From WHSW01 sp963767285 (GTDB lineage: Bacteria; Actinomycetota; Thermoleophilia; Solirubrobacterales; 70-9), in contig CAVYDJ010000004.1 in the NCBI GenBank assembly GCA_963767285.1, positions 806,001 to 870,000 of the forward strand: 64,000 nt of DNA, given 5' to 3'. Below the pieces are notes generated by a model, which worked only from the letters and a program-made list of their open reading frames with translations, did not search any database and was not told the origin of the DNA. This document shows positions 32,842 to 41,266 of the stretch, piece after piece; positions within the stretch are counted from its first letter, which is position 1, and each line of letters starts with the position of its first letter. Made by a program: the position numbers and the translations under genes.

Positions 32842-34257
32842 ATGCATGCCACCGCCGCCCCCGCCACCACCTCGCCCGCGCTCGGTTTCGAGTCGATGGA
32901 GAGTGAGGTCCGCGTCGAATCGCTGCCGCTCCAAGGCGAGTTGCCCGCGTGGCTGACCGGCTCCCTGGTCCGCACCGGCCCGGCGAAGTGGGAGGTTGGC
33001 TCGCGCTCGATGAACCACTGGTTCGACGGGCTGGCGATGCTGCACCGGTTCGGCATCGCCGGCGGCTCGGTTTCCTACGCGAGCCGCTTCCTCGAGAGCA
33101 ATGCGTACCGCGCCGCACAGCGGACCGGGGAGATCGCCTACTCGGAGTTCGCCACCGATCCCTGCCGCTCGCTGTTTCAACGCGTGACGTCGATGTTCTC
33201 GCCGTCGCTCTCCGACAACGCGAACGTCAACCTGGTCCAGCTCGGCGAGCGCTTCATCGCGATGACCGAGACCCCGATCCCGGTCCAGTTCGACGCCGAG
33301 ACGCTCGAGACGGCCGGAGTGGCCTACGAGGTGCCCGGGATGCTGACCACCGCGCACCCGCACCTCGACCGCGCGACCAAGGGGATGCTCAACTACGCCG
33401 CCAAGCTCGGGCCGCGCAACGAGTACCGCTTCTTCACGCTCGCCCCGGACGCCGAGACGCCCGAGGTGATCGCCCGGCGGCCGGTCCGCGAGCCCGCCTA
33501 CATGCACTCGTTCGGGCTCTCCGAGCGCTGGATCGTGCTGGCCGAGTTCCCGTTCGTCGTCAACCCGATGCGGCTCGCGACCAGCGGCCGCCCGTACATC
33601 GAGAACTACCGCTGGAAGCCCGAGCTGGGAACCCGCTTCACCCTGATCGACCGCGCGACCGGCGAGTCGGTCGGCCCGTTCGAAGCCGCGCCGTGGTTCG
33701 GCTTTCACCACATCAACGCCTACGACGAGGGCGACGAGGTCGTCGTCGACATCTGCGTGTTCGAGGACGCCAAGGTCATCGAGGATTTCTACCTCGAGCG
33801 GCTGCGGGCCGGCAAGCCGATCGCCGAGCCGCAGGTGCGGCGCTTCCGGATCAACCCGCAGAGCGGCGCGGTCGGCGATGAGCGGCTCGTCGCGCAGGGC
33901 TTCGAGCTGCCGCGGATCAACTACGGCCGCTGCAACGAGCGGCCATATCACTACGCCTGGGGCGTCGGGAACGGCGAGTCCGGCTGGCTCGAGCGGATCG
34001 TCAAGGCCGACCTCGAGCATCGCGAGACCAGCACCTGGTCCGAGCCGGGCTGCTTCCCGGGTGAGCCGGTCTTCGTCGCCGCGCCGGGCGCGGCCGACGA
34101 GGACGAGGGCGTGCTGCTCTCGGTCGTCCTCGACTCGGAGGCGGGGCGCTCGTTCCTGCTCGTGCTCGACGCCCACGACCTCCGCGAGCTGGCCCGGGCC
34201 GAGGCTCCGCACCAGATTCCGTTCGGCTTCCACGGCCAGTTCGCACGGGCCGGCTGA
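32842..34257 (+). CDS. carotenoid oxygenase (carotenoid cleavage dioxygenase family)
   Basis: 471 residues from ATG 32842, which has GAGGAGC 8 nt upstream. The RPE65/CCD beta-propeller is recognisable from 'LPAWLTGSLVRTGPAKWEVG', 'HWFDGLAMLHRFGI' and four iron-binding His regions: 'TTAHPHLD', 'YMHSFGLS', 'FGFHHINAYDEG' and 'PFGFHGQF'. The enzyme cleaves a carotenoid double bond with O2 to give apocarotenoids or retinal. No carotenoid-synthesis genes lie in this window. Expression is probably controlled by the divergent PadR regulator. Confidence 0.9.
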   Translation: MHATAAPATTSPALGFESMESEVRVESLPLQGELPAWLTGSLVRTGPAKWEVGSRSMNHWFDGLAMLHRFGIAGGSVSYASRFLESNAYRAAQRTGEIAYSEFATDPCRSLFQRVTSMFSPSLSDNANVNLVQLGERFIAMTETPIPVQFDAETLETAGVAYEVPGMLTTAHPHLDRATKGMLNYAAKLGPRNEYRFFTLAPDAETPEVIARRPVREPAYMHSFGLSERWIVLAEFPFVVNPMRLATSGRPYIENYRWKPELGTRFTLIDRATGESVGPFEAAPWFGFHHINAYDEGDEVVVDICVFEDAKVIEDFYLERLRAGKPIAEPQVRRFRINPQSGAVGDERLVAQGFELPRINYGRCNERPYHYAWGVGNGESGWLERIVKADLEHRETSTWSEPGCFPGEPVFVAAPGAADEDEGVLLSVVLDSEAGRSFLLVLDAHDLRELARAEAPHQIPFGFHGQFARAG

Positions 34258-34274
34258 CCCCGTCGGCTCTCTCG

Positions 34275-34280
34275 TATCCT
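34275..34280 (+). promoter_or_regulatory. -10 element of pdxS
   Basis: TATCCT ends 7 nt before GTG 34288; CTGACC lies 15 bp further upstream as a short-spaced -35 candidate. Confidence 0.45.
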
Positions 34281-34287
34281 TGCCCGA

Positions 34288-35175
34288 GTGAGCGAGACCG
34301 GGACATTCCGCGTCAAGCGCGGGCTGGCGGAGATGCTGAAGGGCGGCGTGATCATGGACGTGGTCACCGCCGACGAGGCTCGACTGGCCGAGGAGGCCGG
34401 TGCCGTGGCGGTGATGGCGCTCGAGCGCGTGCCCGCCGACATCCGCCGCGACGGGGGCGTGGCCCGGATGAGCGACCCGTCGATGATCAAGGAGATCCAG
34501 GAGGCGGTGACGATCCCGGTCATGGCCAAGGCGCGGATCGGCCACTTCGCCGAGGCCCAGGTGCTGGAGGCGCTCGAGGTCGACTACGTCGACGAGTCCG
34601 AGGTCCTGACCCCCGCAGACGAGGCCAACCACATCGACAAGCACGCCTTTCAGACCCCGTTCGTCTGCGGCGCGACCGACCTCGGCGAGGCGCTGCGGCG
34701 CATCGGCGAGGGCGCCGCGATGATCCGCTCCAAGGGCGAGGCCGGGACCGGCAACATCGTCGAGGCGGTCCGCCACCTGCGGCAGATCGTCGGCGGGATC
34801 AAGCGGCTCGGAACGCTCGACGCGGCCGAGCTGCCGGCGGCAGCCAAGGACCTGCGCGCCCCCTTCGAGGTCGTCGAGGAGGTTGCCCGCACGGGTTGGC
34901 TGCCGGTGCCGATGTTCTGCGCCGGCGGGATCGCAACGCCCGCCGACGCGGCGCTGACGATGCAGCTCGGGGCGGAGGGAAACTTCGTCGGCTCGGGGAT
35001 CTTCAAGTCCGCCGATCCGGAGCGCCGTGCCCGCGCGATCGTCGAGGCGACCACCCACTTCAACGACCCCGAGCGGGTCGCCGCGGCCTCGACGGGGCTC
35101 GGCGAGCCGATGCCGGGTGACGACATCGCCGAGCTCGCGGCCCAGGGCGCTCTGATCCAGCATCGCGGTGCCTGA
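34288..35175 (+). CDS. pdxS: pyridoxal 5'-phosphate synthase lyase subunit PdxS
   Basis: 295 residues, the full family length. PdxS condenses ribose 5-phosphate, glyceraldehyde 3-phosphate and ammonia into PLP in a dodecameric complex with PdxT. Conserved pieces: 'GVIMDVVTADEARLAEEAGAVAVMALERVPADIRRDGGVARMSDP', the first catalytic Lys in 'VMAKARIGH', the second Lys in 'IRSKGEAGTGN', and 'GLGEPM' near the end. pdxT starts inside its last codons (8-nt overlap), giving the usual pdxST operon. Confidence 0.97.
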   Translation: MSETGTFRVKRGLAEMLKGGVIMDVVTADEARLAEEAGAVAVMALERVPADIRRDGGVARMSDPSMIKEIQEAVTIPVMAKARIGHFAEAQVLEALEVDYVDESEVLTPADEANHIDKHAFQTPFVCGATDLGEALRRIGEGAAMIRSKGEAGTGNIVEAVRHLRQIVGGIKRLGTLDAAELPAAAKDLRAPFEVVEEVARTGWLPVPMFCAGGIATPADAALTMQLGAEGNFVGSGIFKSADPERRARAIVEATTHFNDPERVAAASTGLGEPMPGDDIAELAAQGALIQHRGA

Positions 35176-35815
35176 GGTACCCGCCCCGCACCCGGACGCG
35201 GGGCGACTGCGGATCGGCGTGCTGGCGAGCCAGGGCGACTTCGCCGCCCACGCGGAGATGTTGCGCGGGCTCGGCGCCGCGGCGGTCGAGGTCCGCACCC
35301 CGGAGCAGCTCGCCGACCTCGACGGCTTGGTGATCCCGGGCGGGGAATCGACGACGATGATGAAGGCGATCGCCCGCGACGGCCTCGCCGAGGCGATCCG
35401 GGCTCACCTCGATGCGGGCCGCCCGATCCTCGGCACCTGCGCGGGGATGATCGTCTGCGACCGCGACCACCTCGGCCTGGTCGACGTCACCTGCCGGCGC
35501 AATGCCTTCGGGCGCCAGATCGCGAGCTTCGAGGCGGATCTCGAGCTCGACGGGATCGGGCCCGAGCCGCTGCGCGCCGTCTTCATCCGCGCCCCCTGGG
35601 TCGAGCCCGGGGCCGGGGCCGCGGTCGAGGTGCTCGCCGAGGTCGACGGGCACGCCGTCGCGGTGCGCGAGGGCCAGGCGCTCCTATGCTCCTTTCATCC
35701 CGAGCTCACCGACGACTCGCGGGTGCATGCGTTACTGATGGCGATGGCGACGGCGGCGCGGGAGCGACAGGCTCACGGGCCCGTCGGGGCCCGGATAGAA
35801 GGAGAGGCTGGATGA
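35168..35815 (+). CDS. pdxT: pyridoxal 5'-phosphate synthase glutaminase subunit PdxT
   Basis: 215 residues. A class I glutamine amidotransferase that supplies ammonia to PdxS. 'IGVLASQGDFAAHAEML' opens the domain, 'VIPGGEST' binds glutamine, Cys in 'GTCAGMIV' is the nucleophile, and 'SFHPELTDD' holds the His and Glu of the triad. The N-terminus extends about 12 residues beyond the family start, and the last 20 residues are extra. It starts at GTG 35168 and overlaps the aminopeptidase by ATGA. Confidence 0.96.
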   Translation: MPEVPAPHPDAGRLRIGVLASQGDFAAHAEMLRGLGAAAVEVRTPEQLADLDGLVIPGGESTTMMKAIARDGLAEAIRAHLDAGRPILGTCAGMIVCDRDHLGLVDVTCRRNAFGRQIASFEADLELDGIGPEPLRAVFIRAPWVEPGAGAAVEVLAEVDGHAVAVREGQALLCSFHPELTDDSRVHALLMAMATAARERQAHGPVGARIEGEAG

Positions 35816-36915
35816 GGGACCCGAGGATCGAGAACCTGGCGCAAATCCTGGTCGGCTACTCGGTCGAGGTGAAGGAGGGCGACACCGTCCTCATCGAGGG
35901 TCCGTGCGCAGCCGACCCGTTGATCGCCGCGATCTACAACGAGGTCCTGATCGCCGGTGGACAGCCTGTCCTGCAGCTGAGCTTCGACGGGCAGCAGGCC
36001 GCCTACTTCAAGCACGCGTCCGACACCCAGCTCGAGTGGGTCTCCCCGCTCTCGACCTGGGGGGCCGAGGAGGCGGACTGCCGGATCGCGATCTGGGCCG
36101 ACACCAACACCCGGGAGCTGTCCCGCGTCCCGCCGGAGCGCCAGACCACGCGCCGGGCGGCGACCCGGGCGCTGATGGAGGCGATGATGAGCCGTTCGGC
36201 GGCCGGCGAGCACCGCTGGGTGGGGACGATGTTCCCCACCAACGCTCACGCGGCCGACGCCGAGATGAGCCTCGCCGACTTCGAGGACTTCTACTACCGG
36301 GCATGCCTCGCCGACGACCCCGATCCGCTGGGCGCGTGGAAGCGCGCTTCGGAGGAGTGTCACCGGCTGGCCGAGTGGATCGAGGGGCGCGAGGAGGTGC
36401 GCATCGTCGCCGACGGCACCGATCTGAAACTCGGGGTGGCAGGACGGCATTTCATCGCCTGCGACGGCGAGCACAACATGCCCGACGGTGAGTTCTTCAC
36501 CGGGCCGGTCGAGGACTCCGTCGAGGGCGAGGTCACCTTCCACCTGCCGGCGACGATCGGCGGCCGTGACGTTTCGGGGGTGCGGCTGCGGTTCGAGTCC
36601 GGCAAGGTCGTCGACGCGAGCGCCGAGCGTGGCGAGGAGTACCTGATCAGCATGCTCGACACCGACGAGGGCGCGAGGCGGCTCGGCGAGCTCGGGATCG
36701 GGACGAACTTCGGGATCGAGGCCGGGACCCGCTCGATCCTGCTCGACGAGAAGATCGGCGGCACCGTCCACCTGGCGGTCGGCGCCAGCTACCCCGAGTC
36801 AGGCGGCGTCAACGAGAGCGCGGTCCACACCGATATGGTCTGCGACCTGCGCCGGGGGGGACGGCTCGAAGTCGACGGCGAGGTTCTGCAGAAGGACGGA
36901 GCGTTCGTCGTCTGA
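35812..36915 (+). CDS. M29 family aminopeptidase
   Basis: 367 residues from ATG 35812 with AAGGAG upstream. M29 (AmpS/PepS/aminopeptidase T) features: 'NLAQILVGYSVEVKEGDTVLIEG' at the start, the metal-binding 'NMPDGEFFTGPVEDSVEGEVTF' and 'GIGTNFGI', and 'ESGGVNESAVHTDMVCDL' with the C-terminal His-x-Asp. It is a cytosolic metallo-aminopeptidase. Coupling to pdxT by ATGA puts it in the pdxST operon, an arrangement without an obvious metabolic reason. Confidence 0.92.
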   Translation: MRDPRIENLAQILVGYSVEVKEGDTVLIEGPCAADPLIAAIYNEVLIAGGQPVLQLSFDGQQAAYFKHASDTQLEWVSPLSTWGAEEADCRIAIWADTNTRELSRVPPERQTTRRAATRALMEAMMSRSAAGEHRWVGTMFPTNAHAADAEMSLADFEDFYYRACLADDPDPLGAWKRASEECHRLAEWIEGREEVRIVADGTDLKLGVAGRHFIACDGEHNMPDGEFFTGPVEDSVEGEVTFHLPATIGGRDVSGVRLRFESGKVVDASAERGEEYLISMLDTDEGARRLGELGIGTNFGIEAGTRSILLDEKIGGTVHLAVGASYPESGGVNESAVHTDMVCDLRRGGRLEVDGEVLQKDGAFVV

Positions 36916-36934
36916 TCAACCCGAAGGAGATCGC

Positions 36935-37489
36935 ATGAGCAAGCGTGTCCTGAACATCCTCTCCGCAGCTGCGCTCGCCGCTGCGCTCGTGTTGTCGACG
37001 GCAGCGGTGGCCAGCCCCGTGAGCAGCGGCAAGACGAAGCTCGCGCTCGACCCCGACACGGCCGAGGGATTCGCGGACATGAGCATCGGGATCGAGCCCA
37101 CCGGCTCCGCCCGCTTCAGCCAGGGGTTCTTCAAGTTCCCGATCAAGGGCGGGGAGCTGGATAACGACGGCAAGGGCTTGATCCTCCACAAGGGCGGGAT
37201 CTCGTTCTTCACCGAGGGCGGCCCCGGCGTCAAGTTCACCCAGTTCGAGATCAAGGTCGGCGCCAACAAGGCGAAGGTGTTCGCGAAGTCCGAGCATGCC
37301 GGGGTGCGGCTGTTCGACATCGACCTCAGCGGGCAGGCGGTCGGCCGCGCCTTCGACTTCAGGATCAAGGACGCGGACACGACCCTCGCCAAGCAGGGTG
37401 CCGGAGTGCTCAGCGAGACCTTCGACTTCCCGTTCGAGAAGGGGATCGACATGGGCCAGACGACGATCAAGCTGACGCGGGCCAGCTAG
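36935..37489 (+). CDS. secreted protein of unknown function (HtaA-like pattern)
   Basis: 184 residues with AAGGAG before ATG 36935, a signal peptide (about 1-26, ending 'AVASP') and an all-beta mature part. 'FFKFPIKGGELDNDGKGLILHKGGISFFTEGGPGVKFTQFEIKVG' recalls HtaA-type or DUF-type domains of actinobacterial surface proteins. It has no Cys and no membrane anchor. It follows the aminopeptidase by 19 nt and may be read from the same mRNA. Confidence 0.75.
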   Translation: MSKRVLNILSAAALAAALVLSTAAVASPVSSGKTKLALDPDTAEGFADMSIGIEPTGSARFSQGFFKFPIKGGELDNDGKGLILHKGGISFFTEGGPGVKFTQFEIKVGANKAKVFAKSEHAGVRLFDIDLSGQAVGRAFDFRIKDADTTLAKQGAGVLSETFDFPFEKGIDMGQTTIKLTRAS

Positions 37490-37504
37490 CAACCGGGTTT
37501 GACC

Positions 37505-37537
37505 ACCGCCGCCACCGGGTACAGGGGCGGCGGTTTA
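37505..37537 (+). terminator. terminator-like hairpin
   Basis: A 9-bp perfect stem ACCGCCGCC (37505-37513) / GGCGGCGGT (37526-37534) with a 12-nt loop follows the secreted-protein gene. Only a short TTTA follows, so efficiency is doubtful. Confidence 0.5.
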
Positions 37538-37563
37538 TGGGATGGGAATCGAGGGGAGTGTCG

Positions 37564-39093
37564 ATGGGTGCACGGTTGGTCGCGGTCGTTTCGCTGTTCG
37601 CGTTTGCTCTCTGGCCGGCCGCGGCGGCCGCCGATCACGATGCCGGCAGCGCCGTGGCGAGCCTCGGCGGGGGCTCCGGGCTCGGGCTGAGCGCGGACCT
37701 GAGCACCGGCCTGGGGCTGTTGGCGCCGTCGCCGACCGCGCTTGCCAACTCACCTGGGGCGGCGGGCCTGTCCGCCGGCGCCGGCCTGGCGGCGGACGAC
37801 GATCCCGGCGCGGACTTCCACTCCGCGAACTTCCACAAGCTCGGGCGAACCCCGATCGCGATTGACGACGAGACCTTCGCCCAGGGTTCCGACCTCGCGT
37901 TCGACGGCAAGCTGATGGTGGCCGGTGCCTACGAGGGCGTCGGCTTCTTCCGAATCGGCGGCGACAGCGCCCCGAACCAGATCTCGTTCTACGACTGTCC
38001 GGGGTCGCAGGGAGACGTGACCCTGCTCGGCAAGACGATCTTCGTCTCGGTCGACTCGCGAAGCTCGAACAACGAGGAGTCGCCGACCTGCAACAACACG
38101 GCGACCACGGACAGCCAGAGCTCGGTCGGCAAGGAGGGCCTGCGGATCGTCGACATCTCCGATCCGACCCAGCCGCGCCAGACCGGGTTCGTCGAGACCG
38201 AATGCGGTTCGCACACCCAGACGCTGATCCCGGGGGACAGGGTCTCCTACATCTACGTGCAGTCCTATCCGCTGACCCCGGACCAGGAGTGCATGGAGGT
38301 CGATCACCCCGAGGGCGAGATCTCGATCGTCGAGGTCCCGAACCGCAACCCGGCCGCGGCCAAGGTTGTCGCGGTCCCCGACGTCCTGCCCGCGACCGTC
38401 ACCCCGGAGACGGTCGGCTGCCACGACCTCGGCGTGCTGCCGGCCAAGGACCTGGCCGTCGCGGCCTGCCTCGGCGCCTGGGCGGTGCTCGACATCTCCG
38501 ACCCGGCCAAGCCGAAGACGCTGAGCACGGTCCAGAACGCGGCGATCGAGCTCGACCACTCGGCGCAGCTGACCTGGGACGGCAAGTACGCGGTGATCGG
38601 CGACGAGCACGCCGGCGCGGCGGGCGGCGGCGGCTGCTCGCCGACCCAGCTGAGCCCGGTCGGCGCGATGTGGTTCTACGACATCAGCGACCCGGCCAAC
38701 CCGGTGCTCAAGGGCAGCTACTCGCTGCCGCGGCTCCCGCCGGTCGACAGCGCCGAGGAGGTCGAGCGCTTCCGCTGCACGACCCACAACTACATGGTCC
38801 TGCCGATGCGCGACCGCAGCCGGTACGTCGCCGTCTCGCCGTACTACTCGGGCGGCCTTTCCGTGGTGGACTTCACCGATCCGGCGGCGCCGCGCGAGCT
38901 CGGCTACTACCTGCCGCAGGTAGAGGGCGCCAACCCGGATATCTGGTCCGGCTACTGGTACCGGGGCCGGATCTACGCGAACGAGCACGCCTCGCAGCTC
39001 GGCGTCAGCACGTACGCCGTCGACGGCCTCGGCACCCGCGACGTGCTCGACATGGGCCGGACCGTCAACCCGCAGACGCAGATCCTTCCGTAG
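37564..39093 (+). CDS. secreted LVIVD-repeat beta-propeller protein
   Basis: 509 residues from ATG 37564 (GAGGGGAG upstream; an upstream in-frame ATG at 37537 is less likely because the signal peptide would lose its normal form). A signal peptide precedes a Gly/Ala/Ser-rich linker. Several LVIVD repeats follow, such as 'GLRIVDISDPTQPRQTGFVE', 'AWAVLDISDPAKPKTLSTVQ', 'MWFYDISDPANPVLKGSYSL' and 'GLSVVDFTDPAAPRELGYYL', together forming a propeller. Such proteins are surface or periplasmic binding proteins with no known ligand. Confidence 0.87.
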   Translation: MGARLVAVVSLFAFALWPAAAAADHDAGSAVASLGGGSGLGLSADLSTGLGLLAPSPTALANSPGAAGLSAGAGLAADDDPGADFHSANFHKLGRTPIAIDDETFAQGSDLAFDGKLMVAGAYEGVGFFRIGGDSAPNQISFYDCPGSQGDVTLLGKTIFVSVDSRSSNNEESPTCNNTATTDSQSSVGKEGLRIVDISDPTQPRQTGFVETECGSHTQTLIPGDRVSYIYVQSYPLTPDQECMEVDHPEGEISIVEVPNRNPAAAKVVAVPDVLPATVTPETVGCHDLGVLPAKDLAVAACLGAWAVLDISDPAKPKTLSTVQNAAIELDHSAQLTWDGKYAVIGDEHAGAAGGGGCSPTQLSPVGAMWFYDISDPANPVLKGSYSLPRLPPVDSAEEVERFRCTTHNYMVLPMRDRSRYVAVSPYYSGGLSVVDFTDPAAPRELGYYLPQVEGANPDIWSGYWYRGRIYANEHASQLGVSTYAVDGLGTRDVLDMGRTVNPQTQILP

Positions 39094-39114
39094 CAACAGC
39101 GCAACTTCCGGCGC

Positions 39115-39136
39115 CCTGAGCTGTTTTTAGCTCAGG
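39115..39136 (+). terminator. hairpin downstream of the LVIVD gene
   Basis: CCTGAGCT (39115-39122) and AGCTCAGG (39129-39136) form a perfect 8-bp stem. The T-run is in the loop, not after the stem, so it may act as a processing end or weak terminator. Confidence 0.4.
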
Positions 39137-39221
39137 CGCGTCGCTGCCCATACATCTTGTGCCAGGGCACGAGAAGGGGGCATGGACAAAAGCGGCGCCA
39201 TCGATGGGATGCCGACGCTGT

Positions 39222-39261
39222 GCCGCGGCCGGACCGGGGGTCCGGTCGCGGCCAGTCTTTT
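39222..39261 (+). terminator. strong hairpin with T-tract upstream of yebC
   Basis: GCCGCGGCCGGACC (39222-39235) pairs with 39239-39252 over 14 bp with a single G-T wobble and a GGG loop, followed after 5 nt by TTTT. It would end readthrough from the LVIVD gene before the yebC promoter. Confidence 0.55.
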
Positions 39262-39338
39262 GAACAAAGGCCCCGCCACGTCCTCGGCTTCGCCTCCGGG
39301 CGTGCGGGGGGTCAGGCGAAGGACGTGCTGCCTCGTCC

Positions 39339-39344
39339 TAGAAT
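39339..39344 (+). promoter_or_regulatory. -10 element of yebC
   Basis: TAGAAT ends 8 nt before ATG 39353; no ribosome site lies between. Confidence 0.55.
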
Positions 39345-39352
39345 CGCTGCCG

Positions 39353-40105
39353 ATGTCTGGACACAGCAAGTGGGCGTCGATCAAGCACAAGAAGGCCGCG
39401 ACCGACGCGAAGCGCGGCCAGCTGTTCACCAAGCTCGCCCGCGCGATCGCGATCGCGGCGCGTGAGGGCGGGGGGGACCCGGACTCGAACTTCACCCTCG
39501 CCGCGGCGATCGAGAAGGCGAAGAGCTACTCGATGCCCAAGGACAACATCCAGCGGGCGATCGACCGCGGAAGTGGCGCCGGGGGCGCCGACGAGCAGAT
39601 CGAGCGGGTCGTCTATGAGGGCTACGGCCCGGGCGGCGCCGCGGTCCTGGTCGACACGCTGACCGACAACCGCAACCGCACGGGCGCCGAAGTGCGGAAC
39701 ATCTTCGACAAGTCGGGCGGCAACCTCGGCGAGCCGGGCTCGGTCGCCTGGCAGTTCGAGAAGAAGGGCGTCGTGCTCGTGGACGGCGAGCGCTTCTCCG
39801 AGGAGGACCTCATGCCGGCGATCGACGCCGGCGCCGAGGACGTCGTGCCCGAGGACGACGTGCTCAAGGTGACGACCGCGCCGACGGACCTGGCGGCCGT
39901 TCGCGCCGCGCTCGAGGAGGCCGGGGTCGACGTTCAGTCATCCGAGCTCGCGATGGAGCCCAACGCCGTGGTCGAGATCGCCGAGGAGACGGAGGCCCGG
40001 GCGCTGGTCCGGCTGATGGAGGCGCTCGACGATCACGACGACGTCGAGTCGGTGCACGCCAACTTCGACATCCCCGAGGCGCTGCTGGAGCAGGTCGCGG
40101 CCTAG
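39353..40105 (+). CDS. yebC: YebC/PmpR family protein (DUF28)
   Basis: 250 residues starting with the invariant 'MSGHSKWASIKHKKAATDAKRG', which fixes the start although the frame is open 57 codons further upstream. 'SMPKDNIQRAIDRG', 'YEGYGPGGAAVLVDTLTDNRNRT' and 'GEPGSVAWQFEKKG' are family blocks. YebC was described as a transcription factor and more recently as a ribosome-associated factor that helps translation of proline stretches. The position directly before ruvC is conserved in many bacteria. Confidence 0.96.
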   Translation: MSGHSKWASIKHKKAATDAKRGQLFTKLARAIAIAAREGGGDPDSNFTLAAAIEKAKSYSMPKDNIQRAIDRGSGAGGADEQIERVVYEGYGPGGAAVLVDTLTDNRNRTGAEVRNIFDKSGGNLGEPGSVAWQFEKKGVVLVDGERFSEEDLMPAIDAGAEDVVPEDDVLKVTTAPTDLAAVRAALEEAGVDVQSSELAMEPNAVVEIAEETEARALVRLMEALDDHDDVESVHANFDIPEALLEQVAA

Positions 40106-40148
40106 TGCCGCAGGGAGGCGTCCGGGCCTAGGCGCAGAATCAGTACGG

Positions 40149-40670
40149 ATGATCCTCGTCATGGGCATAGACCCGGGCGTGGCGAATACCGGGTTCGGCG
40201 TCGTCCGCGTCGCGGGCAGCCAGATGATCGCCGTCGACGGCGGCGTGATCGAGGCCCCCGCCGACGGGCCGCTGGAGACCCGGCTCGCCCGCATCTACGC
40301 CGAGCTGGAGCAGCTGATCGGCTGGCACCAGCCAGTGGCCGTGGCGCTCGAGGACCTGTACTTCGGCAAGAACGTGCAGTCGGCGATTGCCGTCGGCCAG
40401 GCCCGCGGGGTTGCGCTGCTCGCCGCCGCCCAGCGCGAGATCCCCTGCTTCGACTACACGCCCCAGGCGGTGAAGATGGCGGTCTGCGGAAGCGGTTCGG
40501 CGGCCAAGCGGCAGGTCCAGGAGATGGTCGGCAAGCTGCTCGGGCTCGCGCGCCCGCCGGAGTCCGACCATGCCGCCGACGCGCTCGCCCTCGCCATCTG
40601 CCACGCCGGGCGCGCCCGCATGGCGCAGGCGGTCGACGCCGCCGAGCGGGCCGCGGTGACCGCCGGATGA
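40149..40670 (+). CDS. ruvC: Holliday junction endonuclease RuvC
   Basis: 173 residues. It resolves Holliday junctions delivered by RuvAB. Catalytic carboxylates are D8 ('GIDPG'), E68 ('ALEDLYFGKN') and D144; position 141 is His ('SDHAADALALAICH'), as in Thermus RuvC, instead of the Asp of E. coli. CAGAAT ends 8 nt before the ATG. The ruvA start overlaps its stop (ATGA). Confidence 0.96.
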   Translation: MILVMGIDPGVANTGFGVVRVAGSQMIAVDGGVIEAPADGPLETRLARIYAELEQLIGWHQPVAVALEDLYFGKNVQSAIAVGQARGVALLAAAQREIPCFDYTPQAVKMAVCGSGSAAKRQVQEMVGKLLGLARPPESDHAADALALAICHAGRARMAQAVDAAERAAVTAG

Positions 40671-41266
40671 TCGCCTCGGTTCGCGGCGAGGTCCTGGTTC
40701 GCCGGCCTGACCACGTGGTGATCGACTCCGGCGGCGTCGGCTATCGGCTGACGGTGTCGGCCGAGACGCTGAAGGCGGTGCCCGCGAGCGGCAAGGACGC
40801 GACCCTGCACGCACATCTGGTCGCCCGCGACGACTCGCTCCAGCTCTACGGCTTCGCCTCGGAGGAGGAGCGCGACCTCTTCCTGCACCTGACGTCGGTT
40901 TCCGGCATCGGGCCCAAGGTCGCGATCGCGATCCTCTCCGGCGGCAGTCCGCGAGAGCTCCTGCGCGCGATCGCGGCCGGCGACGCGAAGCGCTTCCAGG
41001 CCGTGCCGGGGATCGGCAAGCGAACCTCCGAGCGGGTGATCGTCGAGCTGCGCGAGAAGGTCGCCGGCGAGCTGGAGGAGGGCGTTCCCGCGCTTGCCTC
41101 GGGACCCGACGACGACCCGCGCACGCTCGCCCGCGACGGGCTCATGCACCTTGGCTACACGCTGACCGAGGCCGAGGAGCTGCTCGCCGGCGCGGAGGGC
41201 GAGACGCCCGAGCAGCTGATCGGCGCCGCTCTGCGCGCCGCCGGGACCAGCCGGGAGGCCGCGTGA
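40667..41266 (+). CDS. ruvA: Holliday junction branch migration protein RuvA
   Basis: 199 residues. The OB-fold domain is at residues 1-65 ('MIASVRGEVLVRRPDHVVIDSGGVGYRLTVS'), with two helix-hairpin-helix motifs at about 70-130 ('LTSVSGIGPKVAIAIL' and 'FQAVPGIGKRTSERVIVELREK'), and a C-terminal helical domain III that contacts RuvB ('LGYTLTEAEELL'). RuvA binds four-way junctions as a tetramer. It is coupled to ruvC by ATGA and to ruvB by GTGA. Confidence 0.96.
   Translation: MIASVRGEVLVRRPDHVVIDSGGVGYRLTVSAETLKAVPASGKDATLHAHLVARDDSLQLYGFASEEERDLFLHLTSVSGIGPKVAIAILSGGSPRELLRAIAAGDAKRFQAVPGIGKRTSERVIVELREKVAGELEEGVPALASGPDDDPRTLARDGLMHLGYTLTEAEELLAGAEGETPEQLIGAALRAAGTSREAA

Noticed and set aside
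39123..39128. T-run as terminator tail
   Set aside because: It is in the hairpin loop, not behind the stem, so the structure at 39115-39136 is listed with low confidence only.
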